Assembly: GCA_049972525.1 (NCBI GenBank)
Contig: JBMFKI010000003.1
Span: 53,032 to 117,031, forward strand
Origin: JAVZLQ01 sp049972525
Lineage (GTDB): Archaea; Thermoproteota; Bathyarchaeia; Bathyarchaeales; Bathycorpusculaceae
Length of the DNA: 64,000 nucleotides
Direction: 5' to 3'
The notes beneath the pieces are model-generated. The model was not told the DNA's origin. It worked only from the letters and a program-made list of their open reading frames with translations, and did not search any database. Positions 52,786 to 60,175 of this stretch are shown here, in pieces. The stretch's first letter is position 1, and every line of letters begins with the position of its first letter. The translations under genes were made by a program, and so were the position numbers.

Positions 52786-53646
52786 ATGGATAACGAAGCT
52801 TACTCGTTTGCCCTAAAGACTGCCTTAGATGAAATTAGAAATCTGTGTCCAGATGTTACTGGCGCCTTCATATTCAGAGAAGATGGCAAAGTCATTGCTG
52901 GTGACGGTGCTTTAGCGGATAAGGTTATGGTGCGTGTTGTCGATGCCTTTAACGGCATTTTCGAGAAGGCAAACGCTATCGGCGGAGTTAACGCCATAAA
53001 CATTGAGGGTTTGGATGGACGCGTTAGTGTTTCCCATGTTAACGACGTTTACATGGTTATTGCTACTTCAAAGAAAGCTGACGTGAACTACGTTGGCACC
53101 GTGACCCGGGTTTTGATTCCCACAGTTCTGAGATTGCTCGATAAGATCTGCCCTACCCCCCTCAAGAGCAAATCAGCGATTGAGAATGTTGCCTTGGAGG
53201 TTGAGGAACCGCTTCCAGAGCTTGTTGAGAAGCCCTTGAATGAAAGTGCATTGGCTGGGGAAGCCGAGGTCAAAGAAGAGGCTGTTGAGGTTGAGGCTAA
53301 AACAGAAAAGAAAGTTGAAGAGGCTGCGGTTGAGCCTAAGACTTTTTCCGCTGAACCTCCTATAAATCAGCTTATTGTCGAGAATCTTGGCGGTTTGCTT
53401 GTTCCTTCTAACACTGTACGCATTGATCATGCTGTTTTGAAGCAGTGGAGCGAACTCTACGAGGGCATTGACATTAAGGAGGTTGAAATTGAAACGTTTG
53501 GAGGCAACTCTGTGCGTTGTAAGGTTAAGCCTATTAAGGATTCAAAGTATGATGGAAAGGGCGTTATACAGATGCCTGAGAAAGTTCAGTCGAACCTTGA
53601 AGTTAAGAAAGGTGAGCTTGTTAGGGTCAAGCCTGTTGTCGAGTAG
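52786..53646 (+). CDS. Roadblock/LC7-domain protein with C-terminal beta domain
   Basis: 286 residues in three parts: a Roadblock/LC7 domain (1-122) with GAFIFREDGKVIAGDGA and NDVYMVIATSKKADV; an acidic, repetitive linker (125-190) rich in Glu, Val and Ala; and a C-terminal beta-rich domain (192-286), GGLLVPSNTVRIDH to VIQMPEKV and LVRVKPV, like a double-psi or AbrB-type barrel. Roadblock proteins bind and regulate Ras-like GTPases such as MglA; none is encoded nearby. The domain recognition is fair, the role is inference. Operon with the next gene. Confidence 0.78.
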   Translation: MDNEAYSFALKTALDEIRNLCPDVTGAFIFREDGKVIAGDGALADKVMVRVVDAFNGIFEKANAIGGVNAINIEGLDGRVSVSHVNDVYMVIATSKKADVNYVGTVTRVLIPTVLRLLDKICPTPLKSKSAIENVALEVEEPLPELVEKPLNESALAGEAEVKEEAVEVEAKTEKKVEEAAVEPKTFSAEPPINQLIVENLGGLLVPSNTVRIDHAVLKQWSELYEGIDIKEVEIETFGGNSVRCKVKPIKDSKYDGKGVIQMPEKVQSNLEVKKGELVRVKPVVE

Positions 53647-53663
53647 TTGGAGGCTGATGGTTC

Positions 53664-54056
53664 ATGGTTAGAAAGAAGCATGTTGAGGAGGTTTCGGCTG
53701 TTGCTGAGCCTTTAGCTGTTGAAGGAACCGTGGATGTTGGTGATCTGCGTGCGGTTCTTGAGGAGATTAAGGGTTACGATGGTGTTATTGGCTATATTTT
53801 GAGAAATTCAACGTCTGCTGCTATTGACCTTAAAGACCCGTCGAAAATCATCGATTTTGCTATTCTCTCTTCGTGTGCACTCGATGCAAGCGAAGAGGTT
53901 GCCGAGCTTTTCACTTTGGGTAAAGTTAAAAATGTTGTTGTCGAGGGCGGCAATGTTAAAGCGCTCTCTTTGACTGCCGGTGATAATCGTATTAGTGTTT
54001 TCATGGAGAGAAATGCTGACGCGAATAGGATTTTGAAGAGGTTTCTTTCGAGTTAA
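53664..54056 (+). CDS. Second Roadblock/LC7-like protein
   Basis: 130 residues. After a short N-terminal tail comes a Roadblock-like fold (residues 25-130): LRAVLEEIKGYDGVIGYILR, FAILSSCALDASEEVAEL, VVVEGGNVKALSLTAG and ISVFMERNADANRILKRFL. The pattern of two helices around a five-stranded sheet matches the family although the sequence diverges from the first copy. It starts 17 bases after it; the two may form a heterodimer. It ends the cluster, with a T-rich stretch after the stop. Confidence 0.7.
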   Translation: MVRKKHVEEVSAVAEPLAVEGTVDVGDLRAVLEEIKGYDGVIGYILRNSTSAAIDLKDPSKIIDFAILSSCALDASEEVAELFTLGKVKNVVVEGGNVKALSLTAGDNRISVFMERNADANRILKRFLSS

Positions 54057-54079
54057 AGGGTTTTCTCCATTTCTTTTTT

Positions 54080-54319
54080 CTATTGTTTGGCATTTTGGAT
54101 TAGGAGTTTTTGGAAGTCTTCTTCAAGCTTTATGTTTTTTGTTTTATGTTCTTCTATTATTAGGTTGTACTCTTCTAGAAATTTTATGATTTGCGCCAGT
54201 TGTTTTTCTTTGAGTTTTGTTTTTCGTTTTAGTTCTTCTAGCGTGTGCCATTCTCCGTCTACAAGCACTTCTAGTGCCTTTGCGATCGGCGTTGTCGTTG
54301 GCGTGTCCTCCGCCGTCAT
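54080..54319 (-). CDS. Small winged-helix protein
   Basis: 79 residues. GEWHTLEELKRKTKLKEKQL and IIKFLEEYNLIIEEH form a winged helix; a Thr-rich N-terminal tail (MTAEDTPTTTP) precedes it. Likely a transcriptional regulator. Convergent with the Roadblock gene; 23 bases separate the stops. Confidence 0.65.
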   Translation of the reverse strand: MTAEDTPTTTPIAKALEVLVDGEWHTLEELKRKTKLKEKQLAQIIKFLEEYNLIIEEHKTKNIKLEEDFQKLLIQNAKQ

Positions 54320-54672
54320 GTTCTTGTTATTTTGTTTTTATGGTTTCTGGAGTTGCTTTTTAGAAGTTTCGTCTAGAAGATTGTTTAGGGTTAGTTTTCC
54401 AGTTTTGGTTTACAAAGGGTCAAGAACTTTTAGGCTGGACTATTGGTCCGATTTTGAGTATTCGCTATTCCTTATGTTACAATCATGATCGTACAATTTA
54501 GGTTGATAAGAAGCAAGAGCCACCAATAAACGTCCAAGCAATAAAAAGGACGCGCAAAAAAGCAGAAATCCTTAGCAAAACCAACGCCAATACTAACAAT
54601 AATAAACCCAACACAAACCCAGAACACCAAATCCTTTTTACTCGAAACAACAAAGATAACAATCTGAGAAGA
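54320..54672. other. 353-base intergenic stretch with a composition switch
   Basis: No gene seen. Up to about 54510 the plus strand is rich in T and G; from about 54525 it is rich in A and C, and this continues through the next two genes. The switch falls within some 20 bases. It may hold the promoters of the flanking genes. No hairpin or tRNA was seen. Confidence 0.5.
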
Positions 54673-55512
54673 ATGAAAACGCAGATCAACTGGCTTAAAA
54701 TTCTGGAAGAATGCAAAAACAACGTACAAAAACAAATAAAACCGTTACTAAAAACACTCGGCAAGCCACAACCAGACTTGGGCATAGGCGCAGGCGGAGA
54801 CGAAATAAAACAAATAGACCTCACAGCTGAAGACGCAATAATAAATACAATTAGAAAATACGCCATACAATTCACGCTCATAAGCGAGGAATCAGGCATA
54901 AAGGAATACGGCGAAAACCCAACGCAAAACTACGTAACAGCAGACCCAATAGACGGAACAACGAACCTCATGAGGGGAATACCATTCTACGCAACAAGTA
55001 TCGCAGTATCAACAAAACCAACACTAGACGCTATTCACACAGCCCTCGTAGCAGACCTCAATCACGGCACAACATACACGGCAGAAATAGGAAAAGGCGC
55101 AAAACGTGAAAACAAAAAAATAAAACCATCAAAAACAACCGCGATAGAAAAAGCCGTGATAGGACTAGACCTAAACACGTACAAAGTCAAAGAAATAGTA
55201 CCGCAAATAACGGCTCTTACGGAAAAAACAAAGCACATAAGACATTTAGGAGCAAACGCGCTTGAACTATGTTACGTGGCTGATGGGAAAACAGACGCCT
55301 TCATAGACATACGCGGAAAACTCCGCACAACAGATATGGCAGCAGCATGGCTAATACTAAAAGAAGCAGGCGCGAAAATAACTACCCCAGAAGGAAAACC
55401 ATTAAACGCGAAACTCGACCCAAAACAAAAAGTAACGTTCATCGCGTCAGCGAACAGCGAAATTCACAAAGCAATTCTGGAATTGATAAACCAAGAAAAG
55501 GAAAAGCCATGA
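54673..55512 (+). CDS. Inositol monophosphatase / fructose-1,6-bisphosphatase family protein
   Basis: 279 residues. The metal-dependent phosphatase signature is complete: LISEESG, ADPIDGTTNLMRG with the DPIDGT ligands, and TTDMAAAWLILKEAGA at the C-terminus. Archaeal members have both inositol-1-phosphatase and fructose bisphosphatase activity (the former for inositol phospholipids and compatible solutes). Codon use is unusually rich in A and C compared with genes to the left. Its stop overlaps the next gene by ATGA. Confidence 0.92.
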   Translation: MKTQINWLKILEECKNNVQKQIKPLLKTLGKPQPDLGIGAGGDEIKQIDLTAEDAIINTIRKYAIQFTLISEESGIKEYGENPTQNYVTADPIDGTTNLMRGIPFYATSIAVSTKPTLDAIHTALVADLNHGTTYTAEIGKGAKRENKKIKPSKTTAIEKAVIGLDLNTYKVKEIVPQITALTEKTKHIRHLGANALELCYVADGKTDAFIDIRGKLRTTDMAAAWLILKEAGAKITTPEGKPLNAKLDPKQKVTFIASANSEIHKAILELINQEKEKP

Positions 55513-56354
55513 TAAAACCACTAACGCCTTATCCAGCAGCAATAATAAAGACACAGAAAACACGAACACTCGTAATCGCAGATTTGCACATAGGATGGGA
55601 AATGGCGCTCGCAGAAAAAGGCATACATATACCAACACAAACGCCTAGGCTTCTTAAAACTCTTCTAATGCTTATATTCAAACACAAACCAGATGAACTC
55701 CTAATACTAGGCGACGTAAAGCATACCGTGGCAAAGGCAGAATTAGGCGAATGGCAAGACGTACCAGAATTCTTCAACGAACTAAAAAATCATGTAAAAG
55801 AAATAACGGTAATACGTGGAAACCATGACGGAAACCTAGAACCACTATTGCCAGAAAACATAAAACTCCTGCCCGCAACAGCTATAACAATAGGCAACAT
55901 AGGCTTATTTCATGGGCATAGGTGGCCACCTCCAACGCTGCTTAAATGCGAAACACTCGTGATGGGGCATGTCCACCCAGTTCTAGCCTTTAAAGACCCG
56001 GCTGGATTCCGTGTGACAAAACAGGTTTGGATAAAGGCAAAATGCGGCGTAACAGAGCTTGCAGAAACCTTGCTGCAGAAACATGGAATAAAAGTTGAAA
56101 AAAATCCTGAAGAAAAACTTTGGGAACGATACAAAATTAAGCCAAAAACCAAATGGCTTTTCATTATGCCATCATTCAACGATTCCCTAGGAGGAAAACC
56201 ATTAAACGACACCAAAACACGTGGAAGGATGGGAAAAGAGAAAATTATAGGCCCAGTTTTACGTTCTAAAGCTGTAAAAATGGATGAGGCGGAGGCTTAT
56301 CTCCTAGATGGCACATTTTTGGGAACATTGGGTCAGCTTGAAAATCTAGGTTAA
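55509..56354 (+). CDS. Calcineurin-like metallophosphoesterase
   Basis: 281 residues. ATG 55509 is chosen because it overlaps the upstream TGA by four bases, the standard coupled start; an open frame further upstream is not needed. Motifs are VIADLHIGWE, LILGDVKH, VIRGNHDGN and LFHGHRWPP plus MGHVHPV, the full di-metal set. It is related to the archaeal MPE group with predicted nuclease or nucleotide phosphatase activity; the C-terminal 90 residues are basic and may bind nucleic acid. Confidence 0.85.
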   Translation: MIKPLTPYPAAIIKTQKTRTLVIADLHIGWEMALAEKGIHIPTQTPRLLKTLLMLIFKHKPDELLILGDVKHTVAKAELGEWQDVPEFFNELKNHVKEITVIRGNHDGNLEPLLPENIKLLPATAITIGNIGLFHGHRWPPPTLLKCETLVMGHVHPVLAFKDPAGFRVTKQVWIKAKCGVTELAETLLQKHGIKVEKNPEEKLWERYKIKPKTKWLFIMPSFNDSLGGKPLNDTKTRGRMGKEKIIGPVLRSKAVKMDEAEAYLLDGTFLGTLGQLENLG

Positions 56355-56361
56355 AAAGGGG

Positions 56362-56378
56362 CTTTAAAAGCATAAAAC
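56362..56378 (+). promoter_or_regulatory. hsp20 promoter
   Basis: CTTTAAAAGCATAAAAC lies about 41-57 bases ahead of the hsp20 start and fits a TATA element. Confidence 0.4.
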
Positions 56379-56418
56379 TTATAGAGGATTAGCGATTCTC
56401 ACCTTAAATGGTGATGTA

Positions 56419-57012
56419 ATGTCTTGGGACGAAGACTTCGAATGGTTTAGAAAGAGGCGCTATCCGTTTTACAGAGGCTGGCTCTTTGATGACATAGACA
56501 AAATGATGCGTGAAATGGAGAAGATGATGGAAGAAGAATTCAAAATGTTCACTTCACGCATACCGAAAGATTATGTTAGAGAACGAAAACTTCCAGATGG
56601 CACAACAGTCAAAGAGTGGGGACCGCTCGTTTATGGCTATAGCGTAAAAATAGGACCAGACGGCAAACCTGAAATACACGAGTTCGGAAACGTCAAACCA
56701 AGCCGACTTGGTCCGCAGGTCAAGGAGGAACGTGAACCGCTAGTTGACATTATAGAAACAGACGGTGAAATTCACGTTGTGGCAGAACTTCCAGGTGTTG
56801 AGAAGAAGGACATAAAGCTGCACGGGACGGAGGACACTTTAAGCATATCGGTTGACACACCTCAACGCAAATACTTCAAGGAGGTTACTCTACCAGCGAA
56901 GGTTAAGGTTAAAGAGGCAAAAACAGAATATAAAAACGGTGTTCTAGAGGTCAAGTTGCCGAAGGTGAAGGAAGAGAAGAAGCCGAAAGGCGAACCAATA
57001 AAGATAGAGTAA
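56419..57012 (+). CDS. hsp20: Small heat shock protein Hsp20
   Basis: 197-residue holding chaperone. The alpha-crystallin domain spans about 110-185: PLVDIIETDGEIHVVAELPG (read in pieces), KDIKLHGTEDTLSISVD, and YKNGVLEVKLPK. The C-terminal EPIKIE provides an I-x-I type tail for oligomer contacts. The N-terminal region (1-105) is longer than usual and rich in aromatic and charged residues. Confidence 0.94.
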   Translation: MSWDEDFEWFRKRRYPFYRGWLFDDIDKMMREMEKMMEEEFKMFTSRIPKDYVRERKLPDGTTVKEWGPLVYGYSVKIGPDGKPEIHEFGNVKPSRLGPQVKEEREPLVDIIETDGEIHVVAELPGVEKKDIKLHGTEDTLSISVDTPQRKYFKEVTLPAKVKVKEAKTEYKNGVLEVKLPKVKEEKKPKGEPIKIE

Positions 57013-57051
57013 TTCTCCCCTTCTTTTTGTTTTTTGAAGCTTGTGTAGTGC

Positions 57052-57462
57052 ATGGCAGAAAATTCTGAGACTGACGTGTTAGACGCTGTGTGCCGAGAAG
57101 CGAAAAAAGAGGGAAAACTTACTGGAAAAAACATCACGAGACTCTATGAAACTTTTGGCTCACGCTTCGCAAGGGCATTCGAGGCTCTAAAAGAAAAAAG
57201 GGTTAAAAAATACATTTTCAAGCCGAGCGGCAGAACAGTTTGGATAGTTGTTGGAAAGGAGAAAGATTACCTAATAATGCCGGAAGCTGAATTCTGCACA
57301 TGCGACGACTTTTACTTTCGCGTTTTGGACAAGGAGGTGCACATATGCTATCATCTAATTGCACAGAAACTTGCAAAAAACCTCGGCTGGTATGAGACTA
57401 TAGAGGAGCATGATGAGCTTTACGATTCTTTAATGGCAGAATGGAAAAAACCTACTGCTTAA
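57052..57462 (+). CDS. SWIM zinc-finger protein
   Basis: 136 residues. The SWIM motif CxC-xn-CxH appears as FCTCDDFYF then HICYHLIA, near residues 83-102. N-terminal helices (1-50) and an acidic C-terminal tail surround it. SWIM proteins bind nucleic acid; archaeal members are compared with the Shu2/Sws1 recombination factors, but that link is inference here. It lies 40 bases after Hsp20, with a T-rich, terminator-like stretch (57013-57040) between. Confidence 0.82.
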   Translation: MAENSETDVLDAVCREAKKEGKLTGKNITRLYETFGSRFARAFEALKEKRVKKYIFKPSGRTVWIVVGKEKDYLIMPEAEFCTCDDFYFRVLDKEVHICYHLIAQKLAKNLGWYETIEEHDELYDSLMAEWKKPTA

Positions 57463-57506
57463 ATACTTAAACCTCGAAGATAAAGAGAATAAAGGAGCTT
57501 GCTCTC

Positions 57507-57629
57507 ATGGACCTTGGGCTATATTTCGAAATACTGAAATATGTGCTGATGACTGCAACTTTTGTTGCACTAGCATTGATATTTCTACACATCTATTATG
57601 GGAAAGAGGAAAAAACTGAAAAAAGCTAA
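57507..57629 (+). CDS. 40-residue single-helix membrane peptide
   Basis: MDLGLYFEILKYVLMTATF followed by VALALIFLHIYYG and the charged tail KEEKTEKS: one membrane helix with a cytoplasmic tail. AAAGGAG about ten bases upstream of the ATG supports translation. It ends convergently with the DUF131 gene, overlapping by 4 bases. No family recognised; small peptides of this form often assist membrane complexes. Confidence 0.6.
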   Translation: MDLGLYFEILKYVLMTATFVALALIFLHIYYGKEEKTEKS

Positions 57630-57940
57630 TTCGCTGCAACTGTCGCTCTCTTAAGTTCCCTTCTAAGCAAAAGAAATATTATTATGCTTAAAACTGCGAG
57701 GATCACGGAAATTATAACCATAAGCAAGGCTTCTGGACCAGCACCAAAAACTATGGGAATAGGTCCAATGAAGATAATGCCACCAAAGCTCGCTGTCCCT
57801 TCACCATAAAATGCCGCAGTAACCATTGAAATGATTACACCCACAAAAATCATCAAGAAGCCAACAATAAACAGCATTAGAAACTTCCTAAATGCACCAG
57901 ATTCTTCCACACTGTCTTCTTTCTCCATAATCAACCCCAT
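57626..57940 (-). CDS. DUF131 (TIGR00304) membrane protein
   Basis: 104 residues with an acidic N-terminus and two long membrane helices linked by the conserved loop SFGGIIFIGPIPIVFGAG. This GGhIhIGPhPIhFG pattern marks the archaeal TIGR00304 family of unknown function. A basic C-terminus follows. It is paired with a paralogue six bases upstream. Confidence 0.82.
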   Translation of the reverse strand: MGLIMEKEDSVEESGAFRKFLMLFIVGFLMIFVGVIISMVTAAFYGEGTASFGGIIFIGPIPIVFGAGPEALLMVIISVILAVLSIIIFLLLRRELKRATVAAN

Positions 57941-57946
57941 CCCTAA

Positions 57947-58210
57947 TCATTTAAATAGCATATAAAACAGCACCGCCATTACCACCAGAAGAACAGTCAG
58001 CGTTATCGAGAGCAGCAGAATCATCTTAACAGACTCCTTATCCGTCCCAAAAATTATTGGAAATGGACCAATTATTATCGCTCCTCCACCCCTAATTTTC
58101 GCCCCACTCTTTATACAATAGATGAAAAGCAGCAGAATCGCAATCAGCACCACGATTACGCCAGCCACCGTAAGGGCTACTCCTAAACCATAAAATGTCT
58201 CCGCGCCCAT
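57947..58210 (-). CDS. DUF131 (TIGR00304) membrane protein, second paralogue
   Basis: 87 residues from ATG 58210 (MGAETFYGLG); an ATG at 58228 is possible but the GGAGGCAGGTG sequence between them acts as ribosome binding site for the inner one. Two helices with the family loop RGGGAIIIGPFPIIFGTD between. The paralogue pair probably forms one complex. Confidence 0.8.
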   Translation of the reverse strand: MGAETFYGLGVALTVAGVIVVLIAILLLFIYCIKSGAKIRGGGAIIIGPFPIIFGTDKESVKMILLLSITLTVLLVVMAVLFYMLFK

Positions 58211-58360
58211 ATTGACACCTGCCTCCACTACATTACAATTAGAGGCTGAACAAGCTGCTTCTAATAAACTTAACTAAAACATGTGAAGCCACAAGCATTT
58301 AAAACTAAGAACTATAATGCTTTAATGGTGCCATCATCATTTCACCAGTGTTGAAGGGAC

Positions 58361-59521
58361 ATGGAGTTCGAAGCAATAATTCAGCAGATACTCGCAAAGC
58401 ACCCAGAAATCTCACGGGAAAAATTACACGAAAAACTTGAGATTGAAAGAAAAAAGACAGGTGGATTAATCTCTGACGAGTCTCTTCTACGGATGATCGC
58501 AGCTGAACTTGGAGTTGAAGTTAAAAAGAAAACTCTGGCTCCAGCAGCTTTAATAAAGGATTTCGTGCCAAACCTAAACGATGTCTCAGTTGTCGGGCGA
58601 GTTGTCGCGGTCTTCAGCCCAAAAATCTTCGGAGAAAACGCCAAAAGAAAGATGGCGAGTCTGCTTGTCGCCGACAAAAGTGGCATTTTGCGAATCATCC
58701 TATGGAACGACAAAGTCTCCCTCATTGAAAACGGCGAAATAAAGACCGGGCAAATAGTGCGCTTTCTTCATGGATACACCAAGGAAAGTCGCGCTGGAAA
58801 AGTGGAACTACATATAGCAGAAAAGAGCATAGTGCAAATAAACCCAACGGACATTAATGCTGAGTACTATCCAACAATAAGCAAATTAAACACAAAAATC
58901 AGCGAAATAACCGCGGCACACAGAAACAAACGCCTAAATCTGATGGGCATAGTAAAAGAAGTTTTTCCAGCGTCAACATTCCAAAGACAGGACGCGAGCT
59001 ATGGAAAAGTCATGCGCTTCTTATTAGCTGATGAAACTGGCGAAATCCCAGTTGTAGTCTGGAACGAGAAGGTTGACGAGTTAGAAAGTAAATTAAAGGA
59101 AGGCATAAAACTGCAGCTAGTAAACGCCAAAGCGAAAAGGGCAATGGCTGAAGGCTTGGAAATTCACGTTGACACGGAAACATACGTTGAAACTGCACCA
59201 CTAGTAGAATTCTTTAAAATAGCGGAACTAAAGGAAGGTCTAAACCACATAAACATCGAAGGCGAAGTCGTCACAAAACCCCTCATAAGAGAAATAGAAA
59301 CATCAAAAGGCGAGAAAGTGAAAATCGCAACATTCGAAATCAAAGACGAAACTGGAAACATATGGGTAACAGCATGGCGACAACACGCAAATAAAACGGC
59401 TAAATTAAAGCAAGGCGACAAAATAACCATAAAAGACGCCTACGTAAAAAGAGGCTTCGCAGACCAACTTGAAATATCCACAAAAAACACGACAACAATT
59501 ATCCGCCAAAGCCAAAACTAA
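58361..59521 (+). CDS. rpa: RPA-like single-stranded DNA-binding protein
   Basis: 386 residues with an N-terminal helical extension (1-60) and three OB folds: about 65-170 (VVGRVVAVFSP), 185-280 (NLMGIVKEVFPAST) and 290-386 (NIEGEVVTKPLI). VVWNEKVDELE and WVTAWRQHANKT are typical archaeal RPA repeats. No zinc finger is seen. It coats ssDNA in replication and repair. It is a single-gene unit with its own promoter region. Confidence 0.9.
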   Translation: MEFEAIIQQILAKHPEISREKLHEKLEIERKKTGGLISDESLLRMIAAELGVEVKKKTLAPAALIKDFVPNLNDVSVVGRVVAVFSPKIFGENAKRKMASLLVADKSGILRIILWNDKVSLIENGEIKTGQIVRFLHGYTKESRAGKVELHIAEKSIVQINPTDINAEYYPTISKLNTKISEITAAHRNKRLNLMGIVKEVFPASTFQRQDASYGKVMRFLLADETGEIPVVVWNEKVDELESKLKEGIKLQLVNAKAKRAMAEGLEIHVDTETYVETAPLVEFFKIAELKEGLNHINIEGEVVTKPLIREIETSKGEKVKIATFEIKDETGNIWVTAWRQHANKTAKLKQGDKITIKDAYVKRGFADQLEISTKNTTTIIRQSQN

Positions 59522-59652
59522 AAATGCGGGGCATGTGAGCTTTATTAGAGTTTAATTCTTTTTCGGTTCTTAGGCATTTTCGCATATAATTATTATAGAC
59601 AATCCAAATTTACCAGATGTGGAAACTGAGTTAGGCACTAAGTCCGCAGTGG

Positions 59653-59764
59653 TGGTGCCGGGGGCGGGATTCGAGCCCGCGACCTCTGGACAGTTAGGCG
59701 CTAATGCCCCTTTTGTTCTCCAGATTATGAGTCTGGCGCCCATTCCAGGCTAGGCTACCCCGGC
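59653..59764 (-). tRNA. Elongator tRNA-Met(CAT) with an intron, CCA encoded
   Basis: Acceptor GCCGGGG (59758-59764) pairs with CCCCGGC before the discriminator A at 59656 and an encoded CCA (59653-59655). The anticodon arm is CCAGA-CTCATAA-TCTGG, anticodon CAT. The T arm is GCGGG-CTCGAAT-CCCGC. The sequence is that of elongator methionine tRNA, not the initiator, whose anticodon stem has three G-C pairs. Removing a 34-base intron (59686-59719) leaves a normal 75-base tRNA. Confidence 0.9.
59686..59719 (-). other. tRNA-Met intron at a non-canonical site
   Basis: The insertion falls after the 3' strand of the anticodon stem, before AGGTC, not at the usual 37/38 position. TCTGGA at its start and TCCAGA at its end pair across the insert, and TTAG/CTAA form an inner hairpin. 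Such folding fits a bulge-helix-bulge substrate of the archaeal splicing endonuclease. Exact cut sites may shift by two bases because AG is repeated at both ends. Confidence 0.75.
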
Positions 59765-59797
59765 ATAATTTTGGACAACCTCGGCCGCTTTTATCAT

Positions 59798-59959
59798 TTA
59801 CTTCCGCTTCCTAAAAAACATTAAGCCGTCCTTTTGGCATACGTATTCAAAGTCTGACTCAAGCAATGCCTTAACCTCTTATGGTTTTGAGGCTACTTTG
59901 ACGTGAAACTCGTCGTTTTGTGCTTGGAACAAGGTTCGTTTTGGCTGGGCGTTTGACAT
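59798..59959 (-). pseudogene. Small conserved-looking gene broken by one stop codon
   Basis: From ATG 59959 the frame reads MSNAQPKRTLFQAQNDEFHV, then KVASKP, a TAA at 59879-59881, then EVKALLESDFEYVCQKDGL and MFFRKRK followed by a stop at 59798. The two halves join smoothly into a 53-codon protein of natural composition, so a single sense codon (such as CAA or GAA) probably became TAA. I do not know its function. It ends just behind the tRNA-Met promoter region. Confidence 0.6.
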
Positions 59960-60123
59960 GTGCGCGCACCAGCGCGCGCTCAGAATCAATAACCACGAAG
60001 GGCATGACTAAGCATCACAAATTCATTAATCATACCTTTTCATATGTCCATATTTAAAACTAAAAGAAACCTATAACAACTTAATGTTCATATGTACCTC
60101 ATATGCGGGATTGCAACTGTAGG

Positions 60124-60140
60124 TCACCCGTTTATGGTGA
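60124..60140 (+). promoter_or_regulatory. Short dyad before the orphan gene
   Basis: TCACC (60124-60128) and GGTGA (60136-60140) flank a seven-base spacer, about 36-52 bases before the start at 60176. It may be an operator or a leader hairpin; short and unproven. The rest of 59960-60123 is A/T-rich with an alternating GCGCGC-ACCA-GCGCGC hairpin near 59963-59981 and no gene. Confidence 0.25.
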
Positions 60141-60175
60141 GTGATGAAAAACGTAATTTACGGATGAGGATCTAA

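Noticed and set aside
54472..54899. Minus-strand open frames near the inositol monophosphatase gene
   Set aside because: They are mirror images of the A/C-rich plus strand, rich in Leu, Phe and Ile by composition alone; the plus-strand gene has the true motifs.
59522..59655. Integration site at the tRNA-Met gene
   Set aside because: I looked for a repeat of the tRNA 3' end in the flanks and found none; the gene-poor region also lies on the 5' side, and no integrase is present.
59963..59981. GCGCGC-ACCA-GCGCGC hairpin as a terminator
   Set aside because: It lies inside the 5' flank of the small pseudogene and no T-run follows on either strand.
60138..60175. GTGATGA, like the C box of a C/D guide RNA
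   Set aside because: No D box (CTGA) at the proper distance and no paired terminal stem.
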